From positions 248,001 to 312,000 of the forward strand of contig NZ_PYGK01000002.1 in assembly GCF_003014595.1 (NCBI RefSeq): a stretch of DNA of 64,000 bases. The letters are read 5' to 3'. Positions 37,288 to 45,674 of the stretch are shown here, in pieces (the stretch's first letter is position 1; every line of letters begins with the position of its first letter). Below the pieces are notes generated by a model that ran no database searches, had not been told where the DNA came from, and was given only the letters and a program-made list of their open reading frames with translations. Origin of the DNA: Chitinophaga ginsengisoli (lineage in GTDB: Bacteria > Bacteroidota > Bacteroidia > Chitinophagales > Chitinophagaceae). Made by a program: the position numbers and the translations under genes.

Positions 37288-37911
37288 CTATTTCGGTATC
37301 GGCGTACTAATATCTATCACCCTTTTCATCACCTTCTGCAAACTCCTCGCAGAATCCAGATGCGTATACAACAGCGGTAAGCTATTACTCGCAAAAGATT
37401 TCACATCAGGATCCGTAGCATATTTCGCAGCCTTTCCGAAATCCCGGATATCCTTGTTGTAGTCGTTCACGGTGAGATCTACATACGACCTGTCGAACTC
37501 AATACCCTCCTTTTTAAGGAGACTTTCCTTCTGCTTTTGCTGATGATTGGATATATCAGCAGGCAGCGTCACATTTTTAGCAGCAGCCAGCTTTTTCAGC
37601 TTCGCCTGCGCCTCTTCATGATCCCGGGCGATCATGGCACCCAATTCTTTTACCCGCTTGTTACCGGATCTATCCCTGGCCAATTCTCCCATCTGGGATT
37701 CCAGCATTACACCACTGGCGGTATTCACCAGGAAATCGGCATCATCCTTTGTAAGGACAATCGCCGAAGAATCATCCGGACGGCTCTCCGAATCAATTCT
37801 TTTGGCATTTACTTCTTTTGCGCTTTTTACACTATCGGGAGTCCTGCTATTGCAGCTGAAGAGGAAGGAGATAACGATAAGACCCGAATATAATTTGACG
37901 AAATTTTTCAT
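37288..37911 (-). CDS. DUF4142 lipoprotein
   Basis: The 207-residue protein has a lipoprotein signal (LIVISFLFSC, Cys at about 20). A helical DUF4142 domain (about 55-200) follows, with ADFLVNTASGVMLESQMGELARDRSGNKRVKELGAMIARDHEEAQAKL and a ferritin-like helical pattern. Such proteins are common in Bacteroidota and proteobacterial stress loci; the biochemical role is unknown. It is monocistronic. Confidence 0.88.
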   Translation of the reverse strand: MKNFVKLYSGLIVISFLFSCNSRTPDSVKSAKEVNAKRIDSESRPDDSSAIVLTKDDADFLVNTASGVMLESQMGELARDRSGNKRVKELGAMIARDHEEAQAKLKKLAAAKNVTLPADISNHQQKQKESLLKKEGIEFDRSYVDLTVNDYNKDIRDFGKAAKYATDPDVKSFASNSLPLLYTHLDSARSLQKVMKRVIDISTPIPK

Positions 37912-38098
37912 GGTCTTTTTTCTATAACCGGCTCAAAATGCATGCCACGGAACAGAACAATAGAACCTACAGCCATCTTTAAAATGACTTATATAGCAGT
38001 TTAAAAAATATTAGCCAGTCTCTGCTTATGCTCCGCCCGGTGTAAGCAGGTATGGTAATTGTGACGGCATCGTATTGTTTCACCATAAAAACTTCGTT

Positions 38099-38320
38099 AT
38101 GGCTATCGTAAAAGTAATTGAGCTCATCTCTTCTTCCGAAAAGGGTATTGAAGACGCTATACAAAATGCAGTTGCAGAAGCATCTAAGACTATACACAAT
38201 ATAGACTCAGTATTTGTAAAGGATATCAAGGTGCATGTAAAGGATGGGAAAATAACCACCTATGGACTGATTTGTAAAGTATCTTTCAGATTGGACGAAA
38301 AAACGAAGGAACACGCATAA
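38099..38320 (+). CDS. Dodecin family flavin-binding protein
   Basis: The start at 38099 (MAIVKVIELISSSEKGIEDAIQNAV) gives 73 residues, the usual dodecin length; an in-frame Met at 38075 is less likely. It has the beta-alpha-beta-beta pattern and the DIKVHVKDGKITTYGLICKVSFRLDE strands. Dodecins assemble into 12-mers that store flavins or related cofactors. It stands alone, with its own hairpin downstream. Confidence 0.93.
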   Translation: MAIVKVIELISSSEKGIEDAIQNAVAEASKTIHNIDSVFVKDIKVHVKDGKITTYGLICKVSFRLDEKTKEHA

Positions 38321-38332
38321 ATGGGGATGATA

Positions 38333-38374
38333 CATCATGCGGCAACCGGCAAATGTAGTGGTTACCGCATGATG
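38333..38374. terminator. Bidirectional hairpin between dodecin and AraC genes
   Basis: CATCATGCGGCAACC (38333-38347) pairs with GGTTACCGCATGATG (38360-38374) with one mismatch and a 12-nt loop. It lies between two convergent genes. Confidence 0.7.
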
Positions 38375-38377
38375 ACA

Positions 38378-39223
38378 TTATGCATTTACTATCGTGTCGC
38401 AACTTTCTCCTGCGGCATTATATTTCTTGATCACTTTGGCCATATGGCTGGCGTCTGTAAATCCTAACTCCCAGGCAATCTCTTTTGCACTCTGATCGGA
38501 ATGGCGGAGGCGGCTCTGGGCTACATTCACTTTTGACTTCAGCACATATTCCTTTAAGGTCTCTCCTGTTTTCTTTTTGAAATATTCACTTACATAGGTA
38601 ACCGATAGATGAAATTCGTTTGCAATCGCTTCAATCCGCAGTTTCTCATTGTCAAATAAATTGAACTGGATGTACTGCAGGATATCACTGATCTGTTTAT
38701 CCGTTGCCGGATGATCGTTCCTGAAAGTCTGTTCAAAGTTGCGCCGGAGAATATTCAGCAGGGCAAACATATGTCCGCGGATAATAGAATCGGCATGCTC
38801 CCGCCTATTCGTATACTCATCGTAAACACCTTTTATCAGGTGGCTGAGCATCTGCTTATCAGAATCGCTGTGTATGATGTCTCCGGGCTGCCGGTTATAG
38901 CTGCTCAATATATAATGCAGGTTCTGAAACCATTCTGTATAATCCATCATCTGCGTGCTGTCCTTTTTAAAGAACAGGCCGTTGAAGCGGATAAAAATGA
39001 AAGTGGTAGGCTCCGCTACCTCAAACCAATGGCAATCATAGGGTGGCAGCAGGAAGATATTATCCTGCTGATACCCGATCAGACTGTGATTGATACATTG
39101 CCTGCCGCTGCCTTTCTCAATATAAACAAGTTCGAAAAAATTATGCTTATGTGGCCGTTGAGTCCACTCCTGTAATTCCTCTCTCGTGATGAAAAAAGGC
39201 TGAGATGAATTTTCTACCCGCAT
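38378..39223 (-). CDS. AraC-family transcriptional regulator
   Basis: The 281-residue protein has a cupin-like sensor domain (about residues 1-170; HKHNFFELVYIEKGSGRQCIN). A C-terminal AraC HTH pair (about 185-275) follows: LRIEAIANEFHLSVTYVSEYFKKKTGETLKEYVLKSKVNVAQSRLRHSDQSAKEIAWELGF. It lies 76 bp from the oxidoreductase gene transcribed toward it, in the same direction, so it may regulate that gene (inference). Confidence 0.9.
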   Translation of the reverse strand: MRVENSSQPFFITREELQEWTQRPHKHNFFELVYIEKGSGRQCINHSLIGYQQDNIFLLPPYDCHWFEVAEPTTFIFIRFNGLFFKKDSTQMMDYTEWFQNLHYILSSYNRQPGDIIHSDSDKQMLSHLIKGVYDEYTNRREHADSIIRGHMFALLNILRRNFEQTFRNDHPATDKQISDILQYIQFNLFDNEKLRIEAIANEFHLSVTYVSEYFKKKTGETLKEYVLKSKVNVAQSRLRHSDQSAKEIAWELGFTDASHMAKVIKKYNAAGESCDTIVNA

Positions 39224-39299
39224 GTATACTGCTGATTTACATTGAAAGTCCTGATTCAGCTGTCAAGGTAATACAAAAACAGATGTTTTTATCTATCTA

Positions 39300-40241
39300 T
39301 CAAAGGATGGTCAGCACGATCCTTCCCCGGGTAGTACCTGATGCCTGCTGCTGGTGCGCCATATCCATCTGGGAGAAATCAAAATGGTTTACATATGGGA
39401 CGATGATACCTTGTTCAAGCAGATCCGCCAATGCAGTCATGTCAGCGTCGCTGGACTGAACGAGGAAGAAAAAGGCCTTTACACCATTTTCCTTTGCTAC
39501 CGCTGCCACCTCTTCCGGAACACTACCGGGAATACTGATGATCATTCCGCCAGGCCTTACTACTGCGATAGATCGTCTGACATGCTCACCGCCGACACAG
39601 TCAAATACCAGGTCAACATCTTTTACCTCATCTTCAAATAGCTGGTTCCTGTAATCTACATGTTCATCAGCCCCCAGTCCCAACACAAAGTCCTTGTTGG
39701 CGGCGGAAGAAGTACCTATTACATAGGCGCCTGCATGTTTAGCCAGCTGTACCACAAAATGGCCTACGCCTCCTGCGGCTGCATGTACCAGTATCCGCTG
39801 TCCTTTCTTCAGTCCTGCCTGCTGAAATAAACCTTGCCAGGCCGTCAATGCCGCTAATGTCGTGGCGGCGGCCTGCTGATGCGTAATACCGGCGGGCTTT
39901 TTAGCCAGATGAGCAGCCGGAGTGGCTACATACTCCGCGTATGCCCTGCCATGACCCGGAAAGTTAACCATCCCAAATACTTCATCTCCTGCGGCAAACA
40001 CCTTTACTTCGCTACCTACTGCCGTAACTACACCCGAAATATCCCAACCTAAGATAAAAGGCATCCCGCTTTTAATAAGACCGGCAATACCCTTTCCCTG
40101 TCTTGTCTTTACGTCTACCGGGTTAATGGCAATCGCATGCACCCTTACCAGGACTTCATCTTCCTTAATAACCGGCTCGGGGAGCGTGGTATATTCCAAT
40201 TTGTCTGTTCCGCCAAATTCATTGATAATAATCGCTTTCAT
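39300..40241 (-). CDS. NADP-dependent medium-chain oxidoreductase (quinone oxidoreductase-like)
   Basis: From MKAIIINEFGGTDKLEY (start 40241; an upstream Met at 40301 adds 20 non-family residues) the protein has 313 residues. It has an MDR N-terminal domain without zinc ligands (VDVKTRQG...FILGWDISGVV) and the NADP-binding motif VHAAAGGVGHFVVQLAKHAGA. This is the zinc-independent quinone-reductase/alkenal-reductase branch. Substrate unknown. Confidence 0.9.
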   Translation of the reverse strand: MKAIIINEFGGTDKLEYTTLPEPVIKEDEVLVRVHAIAINPVDVKTRQGKGIAGLIKSGMPFILGWDISGVVTAVGSEVKVFAAGDEVFGMVNFPGHGRAYAEYVATPAAHLAKKPAGITHQQAAATTLAALTAWQGLFQQAGLKKGQRILVHAAAGGVGHFVVQLAKHAGAYVIGTSSAANKDFVLGLGADEHVDYRNQLFEDEVKDVDLVFDCVGGEHVRRSIAVVRPGGMIISIPGSVPEEVAAVAKENGVKAFFFLVQSSDADMTALADLLEQGIIVPYVNHFDFSQMDMAHQQQASGTTRGRIVLTIL

Positions 40242-40412
40242 TGCTTTTACGTTGATTCGTTCAGTGTTTCTGTTTGACACCTCAAAATTGCGGCAAAGCA
40301 TCCCCCGGAAAGAGTATTTATTTGGGTAAGAAAGGTATTTTTCAAGGTTGGGGGCATACGAAAGCCCAATAGCCCCTTCAGGGCATATCTGGAAAAACGG
40401 TGAAGATAAGAG

Positions 40413-41063
40413 CTAGTTGATACGCTTGTCAAATCCCATACCTACAAGCTCAGTATAGGCGGCCCATACATCCTCCGGTATTTCCTGCGGTATCTGAAAC
40501 CCTTTGCTGCTGTATGTTTTTATTCTGTATAAATCACCCGCCAGTGTATCGAGAAACGTTTCGTAGGGTATAATGCCACTGGAGAGATAGTCGGTCATGG
40601 ATATCTGCGGAGAGGTTACTGATATGGGTACCTCTTTAAAATGATTCCTGAAAGTGGCATAGGTACGCCGCTCCATGTAAGGTTTGTGTACGAGTATAAG
40701 ACTCGACGGATGAATGTCACGCGCCTTCAGTAATTGCATACTGAAAACAACATTTTCACCCGTATTGGTCGATTTGTTTTCCAGGAGGATAGCCGATTCC
40801 GGTACACCTCTTTTAATGGCCAGTTCCGCAAATGTTTCTGCTTCACTTACTTTCCACGCCTCCTGTGTCAGATATCCGAAGCCACCCGAGAATACAATCA
40901 GGGGCGCCAATCCTTCCAGGAAAATATCCGCAGCTCTTTCCGCCACACTGGTATCATGACTCCCTAATACCAACATACAATCCGATGCTTTGATCTCCTG
41001 GTGCATACAAAGGTAGTCCCATATTTTCTGGGCCAGTCCGAAAGTCTTGTTTGCTGATGACAT
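40413..41063 (-). CDS. YdcF/SanA family (DUF218) protein
   Basis: The 216-residue protein has the DUF218 core: MLVLGSHDTSVAERAADIFLEGLAPLIVFSGG, ILLENKSTNTGENVVFS and LILVHKPYMERRTYATF. There is no TM segment, which suggests a cytoplasmic YdcF-like protein rather than ElyC. E. coli YdcF binds S-adenosylmethionine; the cellular role is not settled. It is followed by 111 bp before the oxidoreductase gene. Confidence 0.85.
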   Translation of the reverse strand: MSSANKTFGLAQKIWDYLCMHQEIKASDCMLVLGSHDTSVAERAADIFLEGLAPLIVFSGGFGYLTQEAWKVSEAETFAELAIKRGVPESAILLENKSTNTGENVVFSMQLLKARDIHPSSLILVHKPYMERRTYATFRNHFKEVPISVTSPQISMTDYLSSGIIPYETFLDTLAGDLYRIKTYSSKGFQIPQEIPEDVWAAYTELVGMGFDKRIN

Positions 41064-41216
41064 ACATTAATTCCCGTTGAGAATGATCACAATATCCGCA
41101 AGGTACTCATAGCCTTACATGTCGTTTGTAATAATACTAATTATACTATTTATATGCAACGTTCACGGATCAGTCATTTTGTTAAGTTTTCAAAGACGAG
41201 CATCATACGTACCTGA

Positions 41217-41259
41217 TGACGATGATCATACCGGCATATTTTTTAATGAAATACCTTTG
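41217..41259 (+). promoter_or_regulatory. Crp/Fnr-type site plus -7 element of pfkB
   Basis: TGA-CGATGA-TCA at 41217-41228 is followed 26 nt from the TCA by TACCTTTG (41252-41259), an exact TAnnTTTG. The site would be centred near -41.5 (class II activation). This places the transcript start just after the first ATG (41261) and supports translation from ATG 41279. Confidence 0.65.
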
Positions 41260-41278
41260 AATGGAAAAATCAGTGCCC

Positions 41279-42202
41279 ATGATACTCACAATAACAATGA
41301 ACCCTGCACTCGATAAAAGTACCACGGTAGAAAAGCTATTAGCAGAGAAAAAGCTACGGTGCGAACAGCCGGTCATAGAAGCCGGCGGTGGTGGCATCAA
41401 TGCCAGTAAAACCATTAAAGAGCTGGGCGGAGAGAGTGTGGCATTTTACCCCGCCGGAGGTGCGAACGGCAGAAGATTGCAGGAGCTGCTGATAACATTA
41501 GGTATTAACAGTATAGTGGTCCCATTAAAGGGAGAAACAAGAGAGAACCTCACGGTGACAGAGACCAGTCATAACCAGCAATTCCGCTTTGTGATGCCTG
41601 GGCCTACACTGGATGAAGAAGACGTAGAAAGATGCTTCGCTGCCATTGAAGCCATACTTCCCGTCCCTGATATCATCGTAGCCAGCGGCAGTTTACCTCC
41701 CGGTGTACCAGATGATTTCTTTGGCCGCCTGGCACATTTATGCAAACGAACAGGTTCAAAGCTGATCGTGGATACATCCGGTGAACCACTGCTGCATGCC
41801 GCCAGGACGGGCATTTACCTGCTGAAACCCAATATGTCGGAACTATGCAGCCTGGCCGGCAAAGAATACCTGGAACTGGACAGTGTCACAGAAGAGGCCC
41901 GGAAGATCATTGAAAAAGGTTATTGTGAAGTGCTGGTGATATCCATGGGACCTGCAGGTGCATTGCTCATCACCAAGGACCTGAGCGAACAGATCAGCGC
42001 GCCTACGGTAAAGAAACATACTACCGTGGGGGCGGGCGACAGTATGGTTGGTGGTATGGCCTGGATGTTGGACAAAGGAGAACCGATACAGGCTGTGGCG
42101 AGATTTGGTGTGGCCTGTGGCACCGCCGCCACCATGAACGCAGGTACACAACTATGTAAAAAAGATGACGTATACCGCTTATATAAGTGGATCAACCGGT
42201 GA
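41279..42202 (+). CDS. pfkB: 6-phosphofructokinase II (PfkB-type)
   Basis: From MILTITMNPALDKSTTVEKLL the 307-residue protein follows E. coli PfkB closely throughout: KLRCEQPVIEAGGGGINASKTIKELGG, RFVMPGPTLDEED, SGSLPPGVPDD, GAGDSMVGGMAWML with the catalytic Asp, and FGVACGTAATMNAGTQLC. It phosphorylates fructose 6-phosphate in glycolysis. A start at 41261 adds six residues but lies at or ahead of the predicted transcript start. It is the first gene of the stress island. Confidence 0.92.
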   Translation: MILTITMNPALDKSTTVEKLLAEKKLRCEQPVIEAGGGGINASKTIKELGGESVAFYPAGGANGRRLQELLITLGINSIVVPLKGETRENLTVTETSHNQQFRFVMPGPTLDEEDVERCFAAIEAILPVPDIIVASGSLPPGVPDDFFGRLAHLCKRTGSKLIVDTSGEPLLHAARTGIYLLKPNMSELCSLAGKEYLELDSVTEEARKIIEKGYCEVLVISMGPAGALLITKDLSEQISAPTVKKHTTVGAGDSMVGGMAWMLDKGEPIQAVARFGVACGTAATMNAGTQLCKKDDVYRLYKWINR

Positions 42203-42232
42203 TATGTAAGTGACTATAAACAGTCCTGTCGG

Positions 42233-42275
42233 TAACCATGATCATTTTCCTGTCTTTTCTGCCATAGTACATTTA
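42233..42275 (+). promoter_or_regulatory. Crp/Fnr-like half-site plus -7 element of the L,D-transpeptidase gene
   Basis: TAA-CCATGA-TCA (42233-42244) has the same 26-nt spacing from its TCA to TACATTTA (42268-42275) as the pfkB site. Both also share ATGATCAT ending 22 nt before the -7. The left half is TAA instead of TGA. Confidence 0.5.
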
Positions 42276-42289
42276 TGGTAAAAAGCCGT

Positions 42290-43726
42290 ATGCTGAAAAG
42301 AGCCTGCCTGTTGATCCTGTTCTTAGCACAATATTTTGATGTTGCCGCCAGCCAGCAAATGTGCTGGCTACCTACCAGTTGCGCTGCAAACAGGCAGCTG
42401 CTTTTTAACTATTTCGAACAGTCTGCACTCCTGGGACTTGATCAGCGCGATTATGCCTACACACTGGTACAACAATTGAAAGCCGGTATTGTGCCCATAG
42501 ACTCCGCAGAAGCAGATGAACAACTGTCGGCAGCCGCCCTTGCATTCTTCACGGATGTGGCATATGGTACTAAAGTAACCAGAGTAGGATATGACGGATT
42601 AAAATATACGCCGGACTGCCTGGACATCCCAAACCTGTTGCACCATGCCCTTTCTGACAATACATTCGGACAACTGCTCAACAGACTGGAACCTACCGGC
42701 CCTGAATACCGGGCTATCAAAAGCATGATTGCCTCCTATACACAGCGTTTACAACATAACAGTAGCCATCCCGCAAAGGTCAGTTCCGACCTCGTAGACA
42801 GCACCAATCATCCCCTGATAGATAAACTGTACCAACTGGGTTATTTGGATACTATCTGCTACAATATATCCGAAGATACCTTGCGGAATAAGGTCCGGGC
42901 CATGCAAGGCCTGTTTGAATTCCTCGAAGATGCTGCATTGAGACGCGGGGTACTGGAAGAGCTGAATATTCCGCTTGAAAAAAGACTACTGGAGCTAAAA
43001 CATGCGTTGAATACTTTCCGCTGGCTGAACTGCGTACGCAAATACCAGTCCGTGCTTGTTGTGAACATCCCCGCAGCAGGCCTTTACCTATATCAGGGGG
43101 ATAGTCTGCTCCTGTATTCCCGCACTATCGTAGGAAAGGAAAACACGCCCACTTCTCCTCTTACCAGCAGGATAGACGAGATTATCATGTATCCTTACTG
43201 GACGGTGCCTTACAAAATTGCCACCAGGGAATTATTGCCCGGTATAAAAGGTGATCCTGTTGCATACCTGGATGCCGGCAACTACCAGGTACTGGACAAA
43301 TCCGGGAGAATACTGGATCCTTCCACTATCAACTGGCAAGCGCTTAGCAGCACCAATTTCCCTTATACCCTCCGGCAGATGAATGGTTGTGATAATTCGC
43401 TGGGCATCATCAAGCTGAATTTCTTTAACCCATACAGTACTTACCTGCACGATACACCGGGCAAAAGCTATTTTATGTTCAACAAACGATACTTCAGTCA
43501 TGGCTGTATCCGGGTGGAGGATGCTATTCCGCTGGCAAAGCTGTTGCTACCGGAAGAAGCGCAACGTATAGACAGCCTGGTCAAAGTGGCTGCTGCCCCA
43601 CAGAAAGGGCCTGTTGTTATGCCCCTTCAGCAAAAAACACCGGTATTCATACTGTACGAAGTAGCCTGGCCCGATCAACAGGGGAATATCAGGCTCTATG
43701 ATGATGTCTATAACAAGTTCAGATAA
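42290..43726 (+). CDS. L,D-transpeptidase (YcbB-type scaffold and YkuD domain)
   Basis: Counted from the first Met at 42275 the protein has 483 residues. The second Met, at 42290 (MLKRACLLILFLAQY), is preferred because the -7 element overlaps the first. It has a signal peptide, a helical scaffold region (about 40-255) and a YkuD catalytic domain (about 265-435). The active site is FSHGCIRVEDA, with Cys411 (first-Met numbering) and His402 in STYLHDTPGK. It would cross-link peptidoglycan stem peptides or attach lipoproteins in the periplasm. In this island it suggests wall remodelling under stress. Confidence 0.9.
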   Translation: MLKRACLLILFLAQYFDVAASQQMCWLPTSCAANRQLLFNYFEQSALLGLDQRDYAYTLVQQLKAGIVPIDSAEADEQLSAAALAFFTDVAYGTKVTRVGYDGLKYTPDCLDIPNLLHHALSDNTFGQLLNRLEPTGPEYRAIKSMIASYTQRLQHNSSHPAKVSSDLVDSTNHPLIDKLYQLGYLDTICYNISEDTLRNKVRAMQGLFEFLEDAALRRGVLEELNIPLEKRLLELKHALNTFRWLNCVRKYQSVLVVNIPAAGLYLYQGDSLLLYSRTIVGKENTPTSPLTSRIDEIIMYPYWTVPYKIATRELLPGIKGDPVAYLDAGNYQVLDKSGRILDPSTINWQALSSTNFPYTLRQMNGCDNSLGIIKLNFFNPYSTYLHDTPGKSYFMFNKRYFSHGCIRVEDAIPLAKLLLPEEAQRIDSLVKVAAAPQKGPVVMPLQQKTPVFILYEVAWPDQQGNIRLYDDVYNKFR

Positions 43727-43828
43727 CAGTTTATAAGGATTATTCAAACATTAAGGCTTCAATAAGTGTTATGGTTGTATCAACGCTCCGTGGACCGGGT
43801 CGATATGCCAGCTACAACTACTTTTGTG

Positions 43829-43845
43829 TGATGATAGAGTCATCA
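43829..43845. promoter_or_regulatory. Inverted repeat upstream of the unknown lipoprotein gene
   Basis: TGATGA-TAGAG-TCATCA is a perfect inverted repeat with a 5-nt centre, 67 bp ahead of the ATG. Its half-sites resemble the island's TGA/TCA sites but the spacing is 5, and no TAnnTTTG stands at the expected distance. Confidence 0.35.
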
Positions 43846-43911
43846 GATTGCCGGGATAGTATCTTTTTTTCCACGTGAAGCTGTCACCTAACTTCTGAAA
43901 AACAACTATGT

Positions 43912-44943
43912 ATGCTATCACTGTTCTACAGGTCAGCAGCGTTCATGTGCATTTCAGGTTTGATATTTGCCTGTACCCGACCAGTGGCGGAGGATCGTCG
44001 CACAACATCTCAAGACAGCCTGGAACAAGCTTCTACAGGGTCTGCAGCCGTATTGTCAGATGAAAAGAAGGATAATAGCGCACGCTATCAGCAATACCTT
44101 CTTCATCTTGTACATAACAATCCATCGGAGAAGTGGCCTGCATATGGAGCAGTACCTCCGGAAGGGGCACTGCTTCCATATCACAGGGTCCTCGCCTTTT
44201 ACGGCAACCTTTATACACCTGCAATGGGAGTATTGGGTATACCCGAAGAAGAGATGCTGGCGAGGCTGAAGGAGGAAACAGCCAGGTGGCAGCAGGCCGA
44301 CACAATGATCCCCGTATTACCCGCCCTGCATTACATTGCTGTTACTGCCCAGGAAGATCCGGGGCCTTCCGGTAAATACCGCCTGCGTATGCCAAAGGAG
44401 CAGATCGATAAAGTGCTCACTATGGCTCACCAGCAAAAGACGCTACTATTCCTGGATGTACAGGTAGGCCTAAGCACCCTGCAGGATGAACTGCCTCTCC
44501 TGGAAACATATCTACGCCTGCCGGAAGTACACCTGGGGATAGATCCTGAATATTCGATGAAGCATTTGCAGGTACCCAGTTCCAGCATCGGTACCTTTGA
44601 CGCGGCTGATATCAACTATGCTATTACCTTTTTGTCAGACATTGTAAAGCGATACAATCTGCCGCCCAAGATACTGGTGGTACACCGCTTTACACAGGCG
44701 ATGCTCACCAACTATAAGGATATTAAGAAAGTACCGGAAGTACAGGTAGTGATCAATATGGATGGTTTTGGCTCACCTGCTAAAAAGATAGATAGCTACA
44801 CGGGATTTGTTGCGCGGGAGCCCGTACAGTATACAGGTTTCAAACTGTTTTATAAAGTAGACCCGAAAACAGGTAAACGGCTAATGCGACCAGAAGAAGT
44901 ACTGGCATTGTATCCGAGTCCTGTTTATATTCAGTATCAGTAA
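43912..44943 (+). CDS. Lipoprotein of unknown function
   Basis: The 343-residue protein has a signal ending in a lipobox (ISGLIFAC, Cys at about residue 21) and a low-complexity linker to about residue 60. One compact domain follows, with alternating strands and helices: LPYHRVLAFYGNLYTPAMGVLG, LLFLDVQVGLSTLQDELPLLETYL, VHLGIDPEYSM, ILVVHRFTQAML, VQVVINMDGFG. The repeated beta-alpha pattern with acidic residues at strand ends suggests a TIM-barrel, possibly hydrolase-like. No family is recognised with certainty. It follows the L,D-transpeptidase gene in the same direction. Confidence 0.8.
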   Translation: MLSLFYRSAAFMCISGLIFACTRPVAEDRRTTSQDSLEQASTGSAAVLSDEKKDNSARYQQYLLHLVHNNPSEKWPAYGAVPPEGALLPYHRVLAFYGNLYTPAMGVLGIPEEEMLARLKEETARWQQADTMIPVLPALHYIAVTAQEDPGPSGKYRLRMPKEQIDKVLTMAHQQKTLLFLDVQVGLSTLQDELPLLETYLRLPEVHLGIDPEYSMKHLQVPSSSIGTFDAADINYAITFLSDIVKRYNLPPKILVVHRFTQAMLTNYKDIKKVPEVQVVINMDGFGSPAKKIDSYTGFVAREPVQYTGFKLFYKVDPKTGKRLMRPEEVLALYPSPVYIQYQ

Positions 44944-44994
44944 ATCTTATTATTATGTATACGTAACTACATCATTATGACATTCGGCATCCAA

Positions 44995-45672
44995 TCACTT
45001 GATGATCCTACCGTCTTCCATTTTTATGATCCTGTCAGTACGCGCGGCAAACTCCTGGTCATGAGTTACAATCAACAGCGTTTGTTTGCGCTCACCTGCA
45101 AGCTGCCTGAAGATGTCAAATACTATTTCACTATTTTTCTTGTCAAGGTTACCGGTAGGCTCATCAGCCATAATGATACAGGGATCATTGATCAGCGCTC
45201 TTGCTATCGCTACACGCTGTTTTTCGCCACCAGACAACTGGTTTGCTTTTTTATAGGCCAGCCGTCCGATATCCAGCATATTCAGCCTTTCCATTGCATG
45301 CTTTTCTATCTCCTGCGCAGGATATTTAGCAAGTTTCAGCCCTGGTAGCATGACGTTATGCAACACACTGAATTCACTAAGCAGATAATGAAATTGGAAA
45401 ACGAAGCCGATCTTCTCATTTCGTACCCTGGCAAGCTCCGGCTCCGGTTTATTGGCCATTGGTACGTGGTCAATAAATAACGCTCCTTCATAGTCCGTAT
45501 CCATAGTAGACAGAATATATAACATGGTTGATTTACCACAACCAGACTTACCGGTCACCGTCACAAACTCGCCTTTATTGATGCTGAAATTAATATCGCT
45601 TAACACCTTCACGTCAACCGGATCGTGAAAGTATTTATTGATATGGCGTGCTTCAAGAATAATGTCGTCCAT
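44995..45672 (-). CDS. ABC transporter ATP-binding protein (MacB/LolD type)
   Basis: The 225-residue ATPase has Walker [11 protein letters not shown], signature [15 protein letters not shown], Walker [14 protein letters not shown] and the H-loop IVTHD. The length and the DEPTGNLD motif are those of the LolD/MacB/FtsE group. It is last in a four-gene operon after the permease (2-bp gap) and adaptor, forming a tripartite-type system that works on the envelope. Confidence 0.93.
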   Translation of the reverse strand: MDDIILEARHINKYFHDPVDVKVLSDINFSINKGEFVTVTGKSGCGKSTMLYILSTMDTDYEGALFIDHVPMANKPEPELARVRNEKIGFVFQFHYLLSEFSVLHNVMLPGLKLAKYPAQEIEKHAMERLNMLDIGRLAYKKANQLSGGEKQRVAIARALINDPCIIMADEPTGNLDKKNSEIVFDIFRQLAGERKQTLLIVTHDQEFAARTDRIIKMEDGRIIK

Positions 45673-45674
45673 GG

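Noticed and set aside
43829-43866. Seventh class II Crp-type promoter for the unknown lipoprotein gene
   Set aside because: The inverted repeat has a 5-nt rather than 6-nt centre and no TAnnTTTG element stands at the shared distance, so it was not counted with the six.
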